A program made the translations under genes and the position numbers. A DNA stretch of 64,000 nucleotides from an uncultured Succinivibrio sp. (GTDB taxonomy: Bacteria > Pseudomonadota > Gammaproteobacteria > Enterobacterales > Succinivibrionaceae). The notes beneath the pieces are model-generated. The model searched no databases and was not told the origin of the DNA. It was given only the letters and a program-made list of their open reading frames with translations. The stretch spans positions 26,128-90,127 of the forward strand of contig CACZXZ010000005.1 in NCBI GenBank assembly GCA_902785325.1, written 5' to 3'. Shown here piece by piece: positions 26,436 through 32,629 of this stretch; positions within the stretch are counted from its first letter, which is position 1; each line of letters begins with the position of its first letter.

Positions 26436-26730
26436 CAGGATATTCCTTCTTTGCTAAAGATAAATTAGAGTGCATAAGCTCTTTTAAACCACTTGATAGC
26501 TTAGTTGCATAAGCAATAGCAGGCACGATTGGTAATTTCTTTAACAAACGCTTTTTCTGCTCATTAAATTCAGCAATAGCACTAGCTTGTTCAAGAAGAT
26601 CAGAAATTTCTTCTTCAGTGTACTCTACATCTAGTTCTTCACGTAAACGAAAGTACTCCTTCCATTCTTCGTCAGTCATTCTGTTAAGAGGCTCATTCCA
26701 GCCGTTTGGTTTGTGTTGCATGTTTGTCAT
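26425..26730 (-). CDS. Small cassette protein, 101 aa (copy E)
   Basis: This is the first gene of the tandem array. It has the family head (QHKPNGWNEPLNRMTDEEW) and tail (LMHSNLSLAKKEYPDEF), with a two-residue-shorter, unrelated middle. Its start codon lies inside a TTGTCATGACAA palindrome (26724-26735), unlike the other copies, so a protein bound there could block translation or transcription. A promoter lies just upstream. Confidence 0.8.
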   Translation of the reverse strand: MTNMQHKPNGWNEPLNRMTDEEWKEYFRLREELDVEYTEEEISDLLEQASAIAEFNEQKKRLLKKLPIVPAIAYATKLSSGLKELMHSNLSLAKKEYPDEF

Positions 26731-26764
26731 GACAATTTCTCCTTTATTTTCTTAACCTATTTCT

Positions 26765-26792
26765 ATTATAGTACATTATAGTAGATTTACAA
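26765..26792 (-). promoter_or_regulatory. Promoter for the tandem cassette array
   Basis: TTGTAA (26787-26792) and TATAAT (26765-26770) on the minus strand are 16 bp apart in the TACTATAATAGA context. It is positioned to drive copies E, D and C and the genes beyond, down to the terminator at 20.76 kb. Confidence 0.65.
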
Positions 26793-26803
26793 ACTAAAAA
26801 AAT

Positions 26804-27238
26804 TTAAAAATCAAAATTCTTAGCATCTTCAATAAGCAGAGAATTATCTATTTCTTCTTTTATACCTTTAGCTTGACAAGTAATTTTCCAAGCTTGTGTT
26901 TGATTACAAACTTGATTTAATAATTCATAAGGACTTACTAAAGAAAAATGTTCAACAATCTTCCACAGAGAGAAAGGTAAACAAAGAATAGGCTCTTGGT
27001 ATTTTTGTATTTGGTCTATATTCCAACCTCCATACGACCAATATTCATTATAAACAGTTCTTAACATAGGTCCTATTTGCCAAGCTTCAAATTGCTCTAT
27101 AAAAAGCAATTTACCTGATAATTTTATATGACCTATTTGGCATAAATACATTATGCGTTGTAGATAAAGTAAATCAATAGGGTGTCCAACTTCAATACAT
27201 CTATTGATAATCAATTTAGCACAGTCAAGAGTTAACAT
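26804..27238 (-). CDS. Panacea (SocA/DUF4065-like) domain protein, second copy
   Basis: This is 144 aa from the ATG at 27238. An earlier in-frame TTG at 27259 would overlap the preceding small gene. Key pattern: LLYLQRIMYLCQIGHIKLSG, then FEAWQIGPMLRTVYNEYWSY, matching the LQKLLYY...AW.HGPV..VY layout of Panacea domains. The usual His-Gly before Pro is Ile-Gly here. Panacea proteins typically act as antitoxins. The small genes immediately upstream are the only candidate partners. It ends the six-gene run that starts at 28352. Confidence 0.65.
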   Translation of the reverse strand: MLTLDCAKLIINRCIEVGHPIDLLYLQRIMYLCQIGHIKLSGKLLFIEQFEAWQIGPMLRTVYNEYWSYGGWNIDQIQKYQEPILCLPFSLWKIVEHFSLVSPYELLNQVCNQTQAWKITCQAKGIKEEIDNSLLIEDAKNFDF

Positions 27239-27248
27239 TAGAACACCA

Positions 27249-27347
27249 CTATTTTTCAAGATTATATTTCAATAAGGCTTCTTCGCATTTATTTTTAACT
27301 TTTGAATAAATCAAAAGAATATCATTGACTAATTCTCTAACAGTCAT
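27249..27347 (-). CDS. Predicted 32-aa protein
   Basis: This short frame (MTVRELVNDILLIYSKVKNK, then CEEALLKYNLEK) starts two bases after the stop of the 75-aa gene and ends 10 bp before the Panacea start. Its MTVREL start matches those of the two genes upstream (MTINEI, MTVAEL), supporting it as real. Function unknown. Confidence 0.45.
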   Translation of the reverse strand: MTVRELVNDILLIYSKVKNKCEEALLKYNLEK

Positions 27348-27349
27348 GT

Positions 27350-27577
27350 TTACTTATCTTCTTTTAAATGATAAGGTGTTGCAAAGATAACTATCAATTC
27401 ATGATCTTTAACAAAATAGTGTTTAACATAAATGTATTTAAGAATTAACTCGTCTAACTCTTTAGAGTTCCTAACAGCCTTTTCTTCTAATACGCATCCA
27501 CAATCTTCCCAAAATCTTATTTGGGTAATCTTTGTTTTATGTTCATCTTCAATTCTAAAAATTTCATTAATAGTCAT
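27350..27577 (-). CDS. Unrecognised 75-aa protein
   Basis: This is a small alpha/beta protein (MTINEIFRIEDEHKTKITQI, then FVKDHELIVIFATPYHL). Its shape, starting MTxxE and ending in a hydrophobic strand, resembles the gene at 27625, so the two may be distant paralogues. It sits in the same run as the second Panacea protein. Confidence 0.6.
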   Translation of the reverse strand: MTINEIFRIEDEHKTKITQIRFWEDCGCVLEEKAVRNSKELDELILKYIYVKHYFVKDHELIVIFATPYHLKEDK

Positions 27578-27624
27578 TCTTAACTCCTTTTATCAACTTA
27601 CTAAAACGTCCCTTTGCGCTTGCG

Positions 27625-27843
27625 CTACTTAACCACAATTACAAAGAAGTTAGTAACCTTTTCTTTTCTGCGTTCAATTACGCTTTCAAACCAAAAAGAT
27701 TTCACTTCTAAGTCTAAATAAATATCTTCTAGTTCGTCAGTATCTTTTCTTGGATCGTTTTCATCTAACCCTTCATCTTTGAACTTGATTAACACTTCGT
27801 CATAAGGTGTATTGTTAGCACCATATAATTCAGCTACTGTCAT
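27625..27843 (-). CDS. Unrecognised 72-aa acidic protein
   Basis: I chose the ATG at 27843 (MTVAELYGANNTPYDEVLIK) because AAGGGA lies just upstream. An earlier in-frame ATG at 27909 falls inside a strong stem-loop and lacks a ribosome binding site. The protein is acidic in the middle and ends in a hydrophobic strand (NFFVIVVK), like its 75-aa neighbour. Family unknown. Confidence 0.6.
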   Translation of the reverse strand: MTVAELYGANNTPYDEVLIKFKDEGLDENDPRKDTDELEDIYLDLEVKSFWFESVIERRKEKVTNFFVIVVK

Positions 27844-27883
27844 ATTTAATCCCTTTAATTTAAGTTCCAAATTTTGCGATTTT

Positions 27884-27908
27884 TGGCTCTTATTTTTGCT
27901 AAGAGCCA
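27884..27908 (+). terminator. 9-bp stem-loop followed by a plus-strand T-run
   Basis: TGGCTCTTA (27884-27892) pairs with TAAGAGCCA (27900-27908), followed by TTTTTT on the plus strand. No plus-strand gene precedes it, so it may stop antisense transcription, or act as a leader structure in the minus-strand operon that crosses it. Confidence 0.5.
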
Positions 27909-27969
27909 TTTTTTAAAGTTTTTGGAGCTTAATCAATTAAAACCTCGTTTTGATATGAGTACTTTAAAA

Positions 27970-28179
27970 CTAAATTTCTATTAGAATCAGTAAATAATCC
28001 TGAAGATCGTCACAGTCTTTTAAGCCCATAATTAGCTCAAAATTTTCGTCACCTTCTTCCGTCTGTTCTTGTAGATTTCTTAACTCTCGCATACCATTTT
28101 CACCTGAATACATTTCTTCAAATTCTTCTGGGGTATATCTAATTTGATTGTAAGCATCAAGATAAAAGTCTTTATTCAT
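27970..28179 (-). CDS. Unrecognised 69-aa acidic protein
   Basis: This is a small acidic protein (MNKDFYLDAYNQIRYTPEEF, then EEMYSGENGM) ending in a Leu/Ile-rich helix. A good ribosome binding site (AGGAGA) precedes it. It is the second gene of the run beginning at 28352. No family is recognised; strongly acidic small proteins on mobile elements are sometimes DNA mimics, which is only a guess here. Confidence 0.6.
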   Translation of the reverse strand: MNKDFYLDAYNQIRYTPEEFEEMYSGENGMRELRNLQEQTEEGDENFELIMGLKDCDDLQDYLLILIEI

Positions 28180-28214
28180 AAAATTCTCCTAAATTATTTT
28201 AATTATAAATCAAT

Positions 28215-28352
28215 TTAATTTGTTTTAAGGTGTTGATAAGATACTGTTTCTAATTCTAAGTGTTCTACAACTAAACCATAATAAGTTAGTAACAATACAG
28301 CTAATAAACTTATTAACAAAAGACAACAATTAAACCAAGTTAAATTTTTCAT
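28215..28352 (-). CDS. Predicted 45-aa single-pass membrane peptide
   Basis: This short frame has a Lys start, a Trp/Phe/Cys-containing hydrophobic span (about residues 5-26, rich in Leu and Ile) and a polar tail ending HLKTN. It could be a small inner-membrane protein or, given the Cys-Cys at positions 9-10, a modified one. An AAGG motif lies rather far upstream. It is the first gene after an extended -10 promoter. Confidence 0.45.
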   Translation of the reverse strand: MKNLTWFNCCLLLISLLAVLLLTYYGLVVEHLELETVSYQHLKTN

Positions 28353-28380
28353 ATATTCAATGAATACCTTTTACACATCT

Positions 28381-28452
28381 ATTATAGCATACTTCACTTT
28401 AATAGTGATAAATGTGACCTTTTTTATAATAGACCTGACTAAGATTTATCAC
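28381..28452. promoter_or_regulatory. Extended -10 promoter (minus) and inverted-repeat operator
   Basis: On the minus strand TATGCTATAATAGA gives an extended -10 (TGC-TATAAT, 28381-28386) for the small-gene run. A perfect 9-bp inverted repeat, GTGATAAAT (28405-28413) and ATTTATCAC (28444-28452), lies between this promoter and the divergent XRE gene. It is a likely binding site for that regulator. Confidence 0.55.
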
Positions 28453-28490
28453 AAAGTAAAATCTACTTTAGCATAATAAAACAGAAAATT

Positions 28491-28519
28491 TTAACAAAAT
28501 AAATATTTATTACTATAAA
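28491..28519 (+). promoter_or_regulatory. Promoter for the XRE regulator at 28595
   Basis: TTAACA (28491-28496) and TATAAA (28514-28519) have the ideal 17-bp spacer and lie about 75 bp before the start codon. Confidence 0.65.
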
Positions 28520-28594
28520 ATGCTGACACTTACTGATGTTCTAAGCGAGAGCATTGATCTTAATTTAAAATATTCTTCTGATAAGGAAATTTAG

Positions 28595-28966
28595 ATGAAA
28601 TTAGCAGAAATATTTTCTATCAATGTAAAGAAACTTTTAATCCTAAATGGTTGGAGTTATCCTGAGCTTGCTGACAGATGCAACGGCAAATTAAGCCGAG
28701 CTTATGTTTCAAATTTTAGATATGGAGATAGGATCAATCCTACTTTAGAAGTTGTAGATATTATTTCAAGAGCTTTTAATATTTCTTCACAACAACTCTT
28801 AAATCCAAATCTATCTTATGACAAATATACAGCTTTACCTCCAGGCTATTTTAGAAAAGAGTATTTAGTTGATGAATTTCAAGATATAACTATTTCAGCT
28901 TGGGAACAGAAGAATAAAGAGATTTTAGAACTTCGCAGAAAAGAAGGCATACCTGATTTTAGATAA
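28595..28966 (+). CDS. XRE-family transcriptional regulator
   Basis: This 123-aa protein has an N-terminal Cro/C1-type helix-turn-helix (residues about 8-60: NVKKLLILNGWSYPELADRC, then RAYVSNFRYG and INPTLEVVDIISRAFNI). The C-terminal 50 residues are of unknown function. The RBS is AAGGAA. It is the lone plus-strand gene in a minus-strand region, divergent from the small-gene/Panacea run and followed by its own terminator, the layout of an autoregulated repressor controlling both directions. It is related to the regulator at 35777. Confidence 0.85.
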   Translation: MKLAEIFSINVKKLLILNGWSYPELADRCNGKLSRAYVSNFRYGDRINPTLEVVDIISRAFNISSQQLLNPNLSYDKYTALPPGYFRKEYLVDEFQDITISAWEQKNKEILELRRKEGIPDFR

Positions 28967-28996
28967 AAAAGAAATATCAAATACGTCCTTACAGAT

Positions 28997-29029
28997 CAGA
29001 TATTACAATCCTAATATCTGATTTTTTTA
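28997..29029 (+). terminator. Terminator after the XRE gene
   Basis: CAGATATTA (28997-29005) pairs with TAATATCTG (29012-29020), followed by ATTTTTTT. The perfect 9-bp stem also separates this gene from the convergent minus-strand genes. Confidence 0.88.
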
Positions 29030-29039
29030 TTTTAAATAA

Positions 29040-29228
29040 TTATTTCTTTTGGTACTCGTTTTTAACTTCTTCTAGTTCTTTATTGAAGTCTTGCTCTATC
29101 TTTTTGCGATCAGATGCTAAAGCCTGTTTATATTTAGTAAACAGACCTTTTGATGTTACAGGTTTGTGAGGACTTAAATTATCAAAAATAAAGTCTAGTC
29201 CATCATTAAAATTCTTAAAGAAATTCAT
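29040..29228 (-). CDS. Unrecognised 62-aa protein
   Basis: This small protein has an aromatic N-terminus (MNFFKNFNDGLDFIFDNLSP) and a charged coiled-coil tail rich in Lys and Glu. It starts four bases after the stop of the 39-aa membrane peptide. No strong ribosome binding site is seen, so translation may depend on coupling. Confidence 0.5.
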   Translation of the reverse strand: MNFFKNFNDGLDFIFDNLSPHKPVTSKGLFTKYKQALASDRKKIEQDFNKELEEVKNEYQKK

Positions 29229-29232
29229 AGAA

Positions 29233-29352
29233 TTATAAATAAGCTAATATCCATAAAATTAGAATCATCAATACAGGTACAGAAGCAATCAAACCTAAAC
29301 AAAGTTGAACATGATTACGCACAAAATTAGCAAAGCGTTCTTGTAATTTCAT
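29233..29352 (-). CDS. Predicted 39-aa membrane peptide
   Basis: From the ATG at 29352 the peptide is MKLQERFANFVRNHVQLCLG followed by a hydrophobic span ending ILWILAYL. An AGGA lies about 11 bases upstream. An in-frame ATG at 29421 would place the start inside a strong terminator hairpin and is rejected. It sits directly downstream of that terminator, so its expression may depend on read-through. Confidence 0.5.
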   Translation of the reverse strand: MKLQERFANFVRNHVQLCLGLIASVPVLMILILWILAYL

Positions 29353-29366
29353 AAACAAACAAATCC

Positions 29367-29406
29367 TAAAAAAAAACTGATAGGCAGAAAACCACCTACC
29401 TATCAG
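29367..29406 (-). terminator. Terminator at the end of the traK/L/M-like run
   Basis: CTGATAGG (29377-29384) pairs with CCTATCAG (29399-29406), and on the minus strand a run of nine T follows. It lies about 125 bp beyond the stop of the 72-aa gene and just before the 39-aa peptide, so it may act as an attenuator for the last two small genes. Confidence 0.8.
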
Positions 29407-29519
29407 CCTAACCTTACACAAGAAATAACATTTTTGTTTGTATTATACTAGATATTATATACTATTATTAACTTATTTGCATTTATAATAGCATTTTTAC
29501 TTAAATTCTTATTCTTTCT

Positions 29520-29531
29520 TTGTCATGACAA
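29520..29531. repeat. Element palindrome TTGTCATGACAA
   Basis: This perfect 12-bp palindrome ends exactly at the base before the stop codon of the 72-aa gene. The copy at 22036 lies in nearly the same position relative to the other TraL-like gene. Confidence 0.6.
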
Positions 29532-29750
29532 CTAATAGAATAAAACTAACAGTAGTACAAGACATTGAGCAATAAGGGTACACAAGACCACTAACAACAG
29601 CTTATGAAGGAAGCTACATCTATCTACAATCAAAGTGTCAAGCACTTTAAGTAAAGCATAGATAGTATCTTCATTTTCATCTAATGCTTCGTTAGTAAGT
29701 CTTTCTAAATATGCTTTATTTTTGATTTTCATCATTTTCAGAAGCTTCAT
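29532..29750 (-). CDS. Small membrane-anchored protein in the TraM position
   Basis: This 72-aa protein has a charged helical N-terminus and a C-terminal membrane span (HKLLLVVLCTLIAQCLVLLL). It overlaps the end of the TraL-like gene, so start codons at 29735 or 29732 are also possible. In IncP plasmids the order from oriT is traK, traL, traM, and TraM also has a C-terminal membrane segment. By position this is the TraM equivalent, though too short and diverged for a confident family call. Confidence 0.5.
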   Translation of the reverse strand: MKLLKMMKIKNKAYLERLTNEALDENEDTIYALLKVLDTLIVDRCSFLHKLLLVVLCTLIAQCLVLLLVLFY

Positions 29751-30519
29751 CTACATATAAAGGTTTAATGATGTCAATCGCATTAAAGATCTTTTTCTGA
29801 TATGTCTTTGACATTACTTTATCGACAACATTACCAAATTTACCATCGCCAAAATCAATCTTTTCTAATTCAGAATTGGTTGCAAGCAAAATGTCAGTCA
29901 TACACAAATTCTTATTATGTAACTTATTAACTAACACTCTATCAACTCGATTACATTGTGGTAACTCAATAACATAATGAATTTTATTTAAGATTGCATC
30001 ATCACCTATATCTTTATAGAAGTCTTTAATTGATAAAGGATTGATACCACTTGCAATAGCGTTATTAAGCCATACTACAAGTGTAACATCTTGTTCTAAA
30101 TCACAGAGTTCTTTAAGGCTATTGATACACTCAAATTCCATTTGACCTTGAGGAACTACCACATGTAAAACAACCTTATTGCCGTTTGATTGTAAAATGT
30201 CAAGACCACCATTGTTTTTTAAGAAAGAAACCCAACTTCCATAAGAATTAGCACCAGTATCAATAATTAAATTCTTATTAGTATAAATAATTGCTAATTC
30301 AGGTAATTTTTCAGAAGTAACGAAAGATTCTGAATCCTTTAAATCAAACTTGTTGGCTTTAAAAAAGCGTGTATTTGTTAACCACTCATTTGTAGCATCA
30401 GTATCTATCATTGTAAATTCTACATCATGAGCAAATAAGTACTCAGCTAAATCACAAGCGATGTAGGTTTTACCTACACCTCCTTTGGCTGAAAGAATAA
30501 TATTAGTAGTTTTAATCAT
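29716..30519 (-). CDS. traL: TraL-like conjugal transfer ATPase
   Basis: This 267-aa ParA/MinD-superfamily ATPase has Walker A SAKGGVGKT (residues 10-18), A' box FTMIDTDATNEW and Walker B NLIIDTGANSYGSWVSFLKN. The IDTGAN.S/G..F signature is as in IncP TraL (IDNGASSF). It lies between the TraK-like and small membrane genes, the IncP traK-traL-traM order. TraL is needed for or enhances conjugative transfer; its exact role is unclear. Unlike the copy at 22049, all nucleotide-binding motifs look intact. Confidence 0.8.
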   Translation of the reverse strand: MIKTTNIILSAKGGVGKTYIACDLAEYLFAHDVEFTMIDTDATNEWLTNTRFFKANKFDLKDSESFVTSEKLPELAIIYTNKNLIIDTGANSYGSWVSFLKNNGGLDILQSNGNKVVLHVVVPQGQMEFECINSLKELCDLEQDVTLVVWLNNAIASGINPLSIKDFYKDIGDDAILNKIHYVIELPQCNRVDRVLVNKLHNKNLCMTDILLATNSELEKIDFGDGKFGNVVDKVMSKTYQKKIFNAIDIIKPLYVDEASENDENQK

Positions 30520-30536
30520 AAAAGTAACCTCACTGA

Positions 30537-31556
30537 TTAAAGAACATTTATAACATAAAATTGAATACTACCATCGGCAATCCAATTTGAAGATTTAACC
30601 AATAAATCAAAAAGCCTTGTAGTATAGTAATCATTACGCTCTCTAAATGCATAAGGGATATATTCATCTTTTTTAGTAATATAGGAAATTTGATCTTTAG
30701 AAATATCACCTTGCACATCTAAAAAAGTAGGAATAGGTAAGACATCATTTTGATTTTTGCTAGAAGCTAAATCAAAAAGTACACCGTTTTGATCGTACCC
30801 AATAACATCTTCATTTACATCTCTCTTAAATGGGTAACGAGGATCATTTTGATGTATTGGAGTTAAAGGTAATACAGGTCTAGGACCGATTAAATCACGC
30901 TTTTGTTGTCTTTCCACTTCAGGATTTACAACATCCTTAACTACCTTTTTTAAAGCAAAGGTAGGAGTAGAAGCTACGGCAGTAGCCTGACTTTGATTAA
31001 CGCTCTTAGTGCTAGCAACATTATTAGCACTAAATTGAGAGCTAATCAAAGGCTGATTAAATTCATTATTGTTAGCAATATTAACCTTATTATTGCTAAC
31101 TTCTTGCTTTGCAACTTGACCAAGTTCACCTTGATGATTAGTGCTATTAACAGTCGCACTAATCGCTTGAACTTGGCTTGGCAAAGCAACCGTGCCGTTT
31201 GCAACGGCACTCAAATCAATTTTTCGCTCAATCATACTATTTTGCAAGTCCCTTAATAAACTAGGATAGTCTTTGCAAAATTTTTTGAGCGATTCTTCAA
31301 TTTCTTTTCGCTTATTTTTATTGGCTGATAGCCAATCACGAAAATAACTATATGTTAAAAATTTTTTAAGAAATTTATCTTCATTACATAATGAAGAGTA
31401 AACGACCAAAAGTGAAATATTTAAATCAAAACAACAAAAAAATATTTCAATAGCATATTGTTTTAAATAAGCATTGATTAAGCCCTTAATAGGCTTTTCC
31501 TTATTTAAAAAACTATTAGCAAGATCCGATACATTAGGAATTTCTATTTTTAACAT
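30537..31556 (-). CDS. TraK-like protein with long C-terminal extension
   Basis: In this 339-aa protein, residues 40-85 (LNISLLVVYSSLCNEDKFLK, then LTYSYFRDWLSANK) parallel the 92-aa protein just upstream (FTNKQIYQSLCNQDYFVEKY, then ITFSTFKKFI) and fit the G...I...L......TY.TFR pattern of the IncP oriT-binding protein TraK. A Gln/Asn/Ser-rich linker (about 130-200) precedes an unrecognised C-terminal domain. Its start overlaps the 92-aa gene by 23 bp. It may be a duplicated TraK that gained a new domain. Confidence 0.55.
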   Translation of the reverse strand: MLKIEIPNVSDLANSFLNKEKPIKGLINAYLKQYAIEIFFCCFDLNISLLVVYSSLCNEDKFLKKFLTYSYFRDWLSANKNKRKEIEESLKKFCKDYPSLLRDLQNSMIERKIDLSAVANGTVALPSQVQAISATVNSTNHQGELGQVAKQEVSNNKVNIANNNEFNQPLISSQFSANNVASTKSVNQSQATAVASTPTFALKKVVKDVVNPEVERQQKRDLIGPRPVLPLTPIHQNDPRYPFKRDVNEDVIGYDQNGVLFDLASSKNQNDVLPIPTFLDVQGDISKDQISYITKKDEYIPYAFRERNDYYTTRLFDLLVKSSNWIADGSIQFYVINVL

Positions 31557-31812
31557 TTTTGTTATTCGTTATAAATTTTTTAAAAGTAGAAAAAGTAATG
31601 TATTTTTCTACAAAATAATCTTGATTACAAAGAGATTGATAAATTTGCTTATTTGTAAATCCAAGATTATGAAGTTCAGTTATTCTGTTATTCATACGTG
31701 ACAGAATAATTTTAGAATTTGTTCGTCTTAACTTTCCATCAGAGGAAGTTAAAAGATTATTTTTGTCAAATTCTTTAAGAATTTGATCAATCTTAGATTC
31801 CTTATTTTTCAT
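31534..31812 (-). CDS. TraK-like oriT-binding protein
   Basis: This 92-aa basic protein has a predicted helix-turn-helix (HNLGFTNKQIYQSLCNQDYF, then TFSTFKKFI) similar in layout to IncP TraK, which wraps intrinsically bent oriT DNA. It is the first gene transcribed leftwards from the oriT region, exactly the traK position. A perfect inverted repeat (31837-31858) 25 bp upstream of its ATG suggests autoregulation. The assignment rests on pattern and position. Confidence 0.55.
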   Translation of the reverse strand: MKNKESKIDQILKEFDKNNLLTSSDGKLRRTNSKIILSRMNNRITELHNLGFTNKQIYQSLCNQDYFVEKYITFSTFKKFITNNKNVKNRNS

Positions 31813-31836
31813 AAAATTACCGAAATTTTATAAAGA

Positions 31837-31858
31837 ATATACTTTTCTAGAAGTATAT
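31837..31858. promoter_or_regulatory. Inverted-repeat operator upstream of the traK-like gene
   Basis: ATATACTT (31837-31844) and AAGTATAT (31851-31858) flank TTCTAG. The site is in the promoter region of the leftward transfer genes (TTGATA overlaps its right side on the minus strand), consistent with repression by an oriT-binding protein. Confidence 0.5.
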
Positions 31859-32194
31859 CAAACGAGTATAAAATTTCAATATTTTATTTTATAAAAATGG
31901 ATTTATGTAACTAAAAACAGCAAATAGCTGTTTTAGATTGTTAAATCTTGCTATTTCTTGGAAAAAATAGCAAAAAATGGCTTTAGCAGAAAATATGTAG
32001 CCAAATGTGGCTAAATGTGGCTAAATGCCGAAATCTCATACCTACCATATAACATAGAATATGTTATAATATGAGATAAGTTAAAAGCAGGATGTGTCAT
32101 TGTGCGCACAAGCGCAAATGACCAATAACATTCACCCTACGGCTCATGTTATAAAACATCCTGTTCTGCGAAGCCTAGCTACTACCGTAGCTTA
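31859..32194. other. oriT: Origin of transfer (oriT) region
   Basis: This gene-free region lies between the leftward traK-like and rightward traJ/relaxase genes. It holds direct repeats ATGTGGCTAA (about 32005-32024) and a perfect inverted repeat TATAACATA-GAA-TATGTTATA (32048-32068). A hairpin TCATT-g-TGCGC-ACAA-GCGCA-AATGA spans 32097-32121, and AGCTAC-TACC-GTAGCT spans 32177-32192. CATCCTG at 32157-32163, followed by T, fits the IncP nic consensus ATCCTG/Y. Its reverse, CAGGATG, is at 32088-32094. A-tracts near 31960 could give the bend that TraK-type proteins recognise. Confidence 0.8.
32157..32164 (+). other. Predicted nic site
   Basis: CATCCTG/T matches the RP4-family nick motif; cleavage would fall between G32163 and T32164 on the plus strand. 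It lies 58 bp before the TraJ/MobC-like start codon and about 460 bp before the MOBP relaxase. Confidence 0.7.
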
Positions 32195-32221
32195 ATGGTG
32201 CTATTTATTAAGGAGTTAGTC

Positions 32222-32629
32222 ATGGCAAAAATAGCAAAGGATAATGAAGAACAATCTAAAAATCCTAACCTACGAGAACATAGGATCTTTGTCAGAATGA
32301 CAACTGAGGAATTTTTAGAATTAAAAACACGAGCACTTAACAACAATCGCAAAGTGTCGGAATATGTGCGAGAAACAGTTTTTGCTGACAAGTGGGTTAA
32401 ACTAAACGATGATTGGCATCTATATGACGAGCTAAGAAGTACGCATAACGATCTTAATCGTTTAGGTAACTATTTAATCCACTTGACTAGCGTGCTTGAG
32501 CAAAAAGCTTTAAGTACTGATGTTATAAAATCAGTAAAGAAGCTTCAAGCACATGTTCATGATGCTATTCAAACAACTGATAAGGCTAAAGAATTAGCCC
32601 ATCAAGCTGTTTTTGGAAAGAAAATATGA
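32222..32629 (+). CDS. TraJ/MobC-like relaxosome accessory protein
   Basis: This 135-aa protein starts at the ATG at 32222, which has AAGGAG nine bases upstream; an earlier ATG at 32195 precedes that site. Residues about 20-60 (REHRIFVRMTTEEFLELKTR, then KVSEYVRETVF) form a ribbon-helix-helix DNA-binding domain typical of MobC/TraJ proteins, and a helical C-terminus follows. It would bind oriT and guide the relaxase to nic. It overlaps the relaxase start by 4 bp (ATGA). The inverted repeat at 32048-32068 overlaps its probable -10 box (TATAAT, 32065-32070), suggesting autorepression. Confidence 0.85.
   Translation: MAKIAKDNEEQSKNPNLREHRIFVRMTTEEFLELKTRALNNNRKVSEYVRETVFADKWVKLNDDWHLYDELRSTHNDLNRLGNYLIHLTSVLEQKALSTDVIKSVKKLQAHVHDAIQTTDKAKELAHQAVFGKKI

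Noticed and set aside
32005-32024. Short direct repeats near oriT as a CRISPR array
   Set aside because: The repeat is about 10 bp, present only two or three times back to back, with no spacers or cas genes; it fits oriT structure instead.
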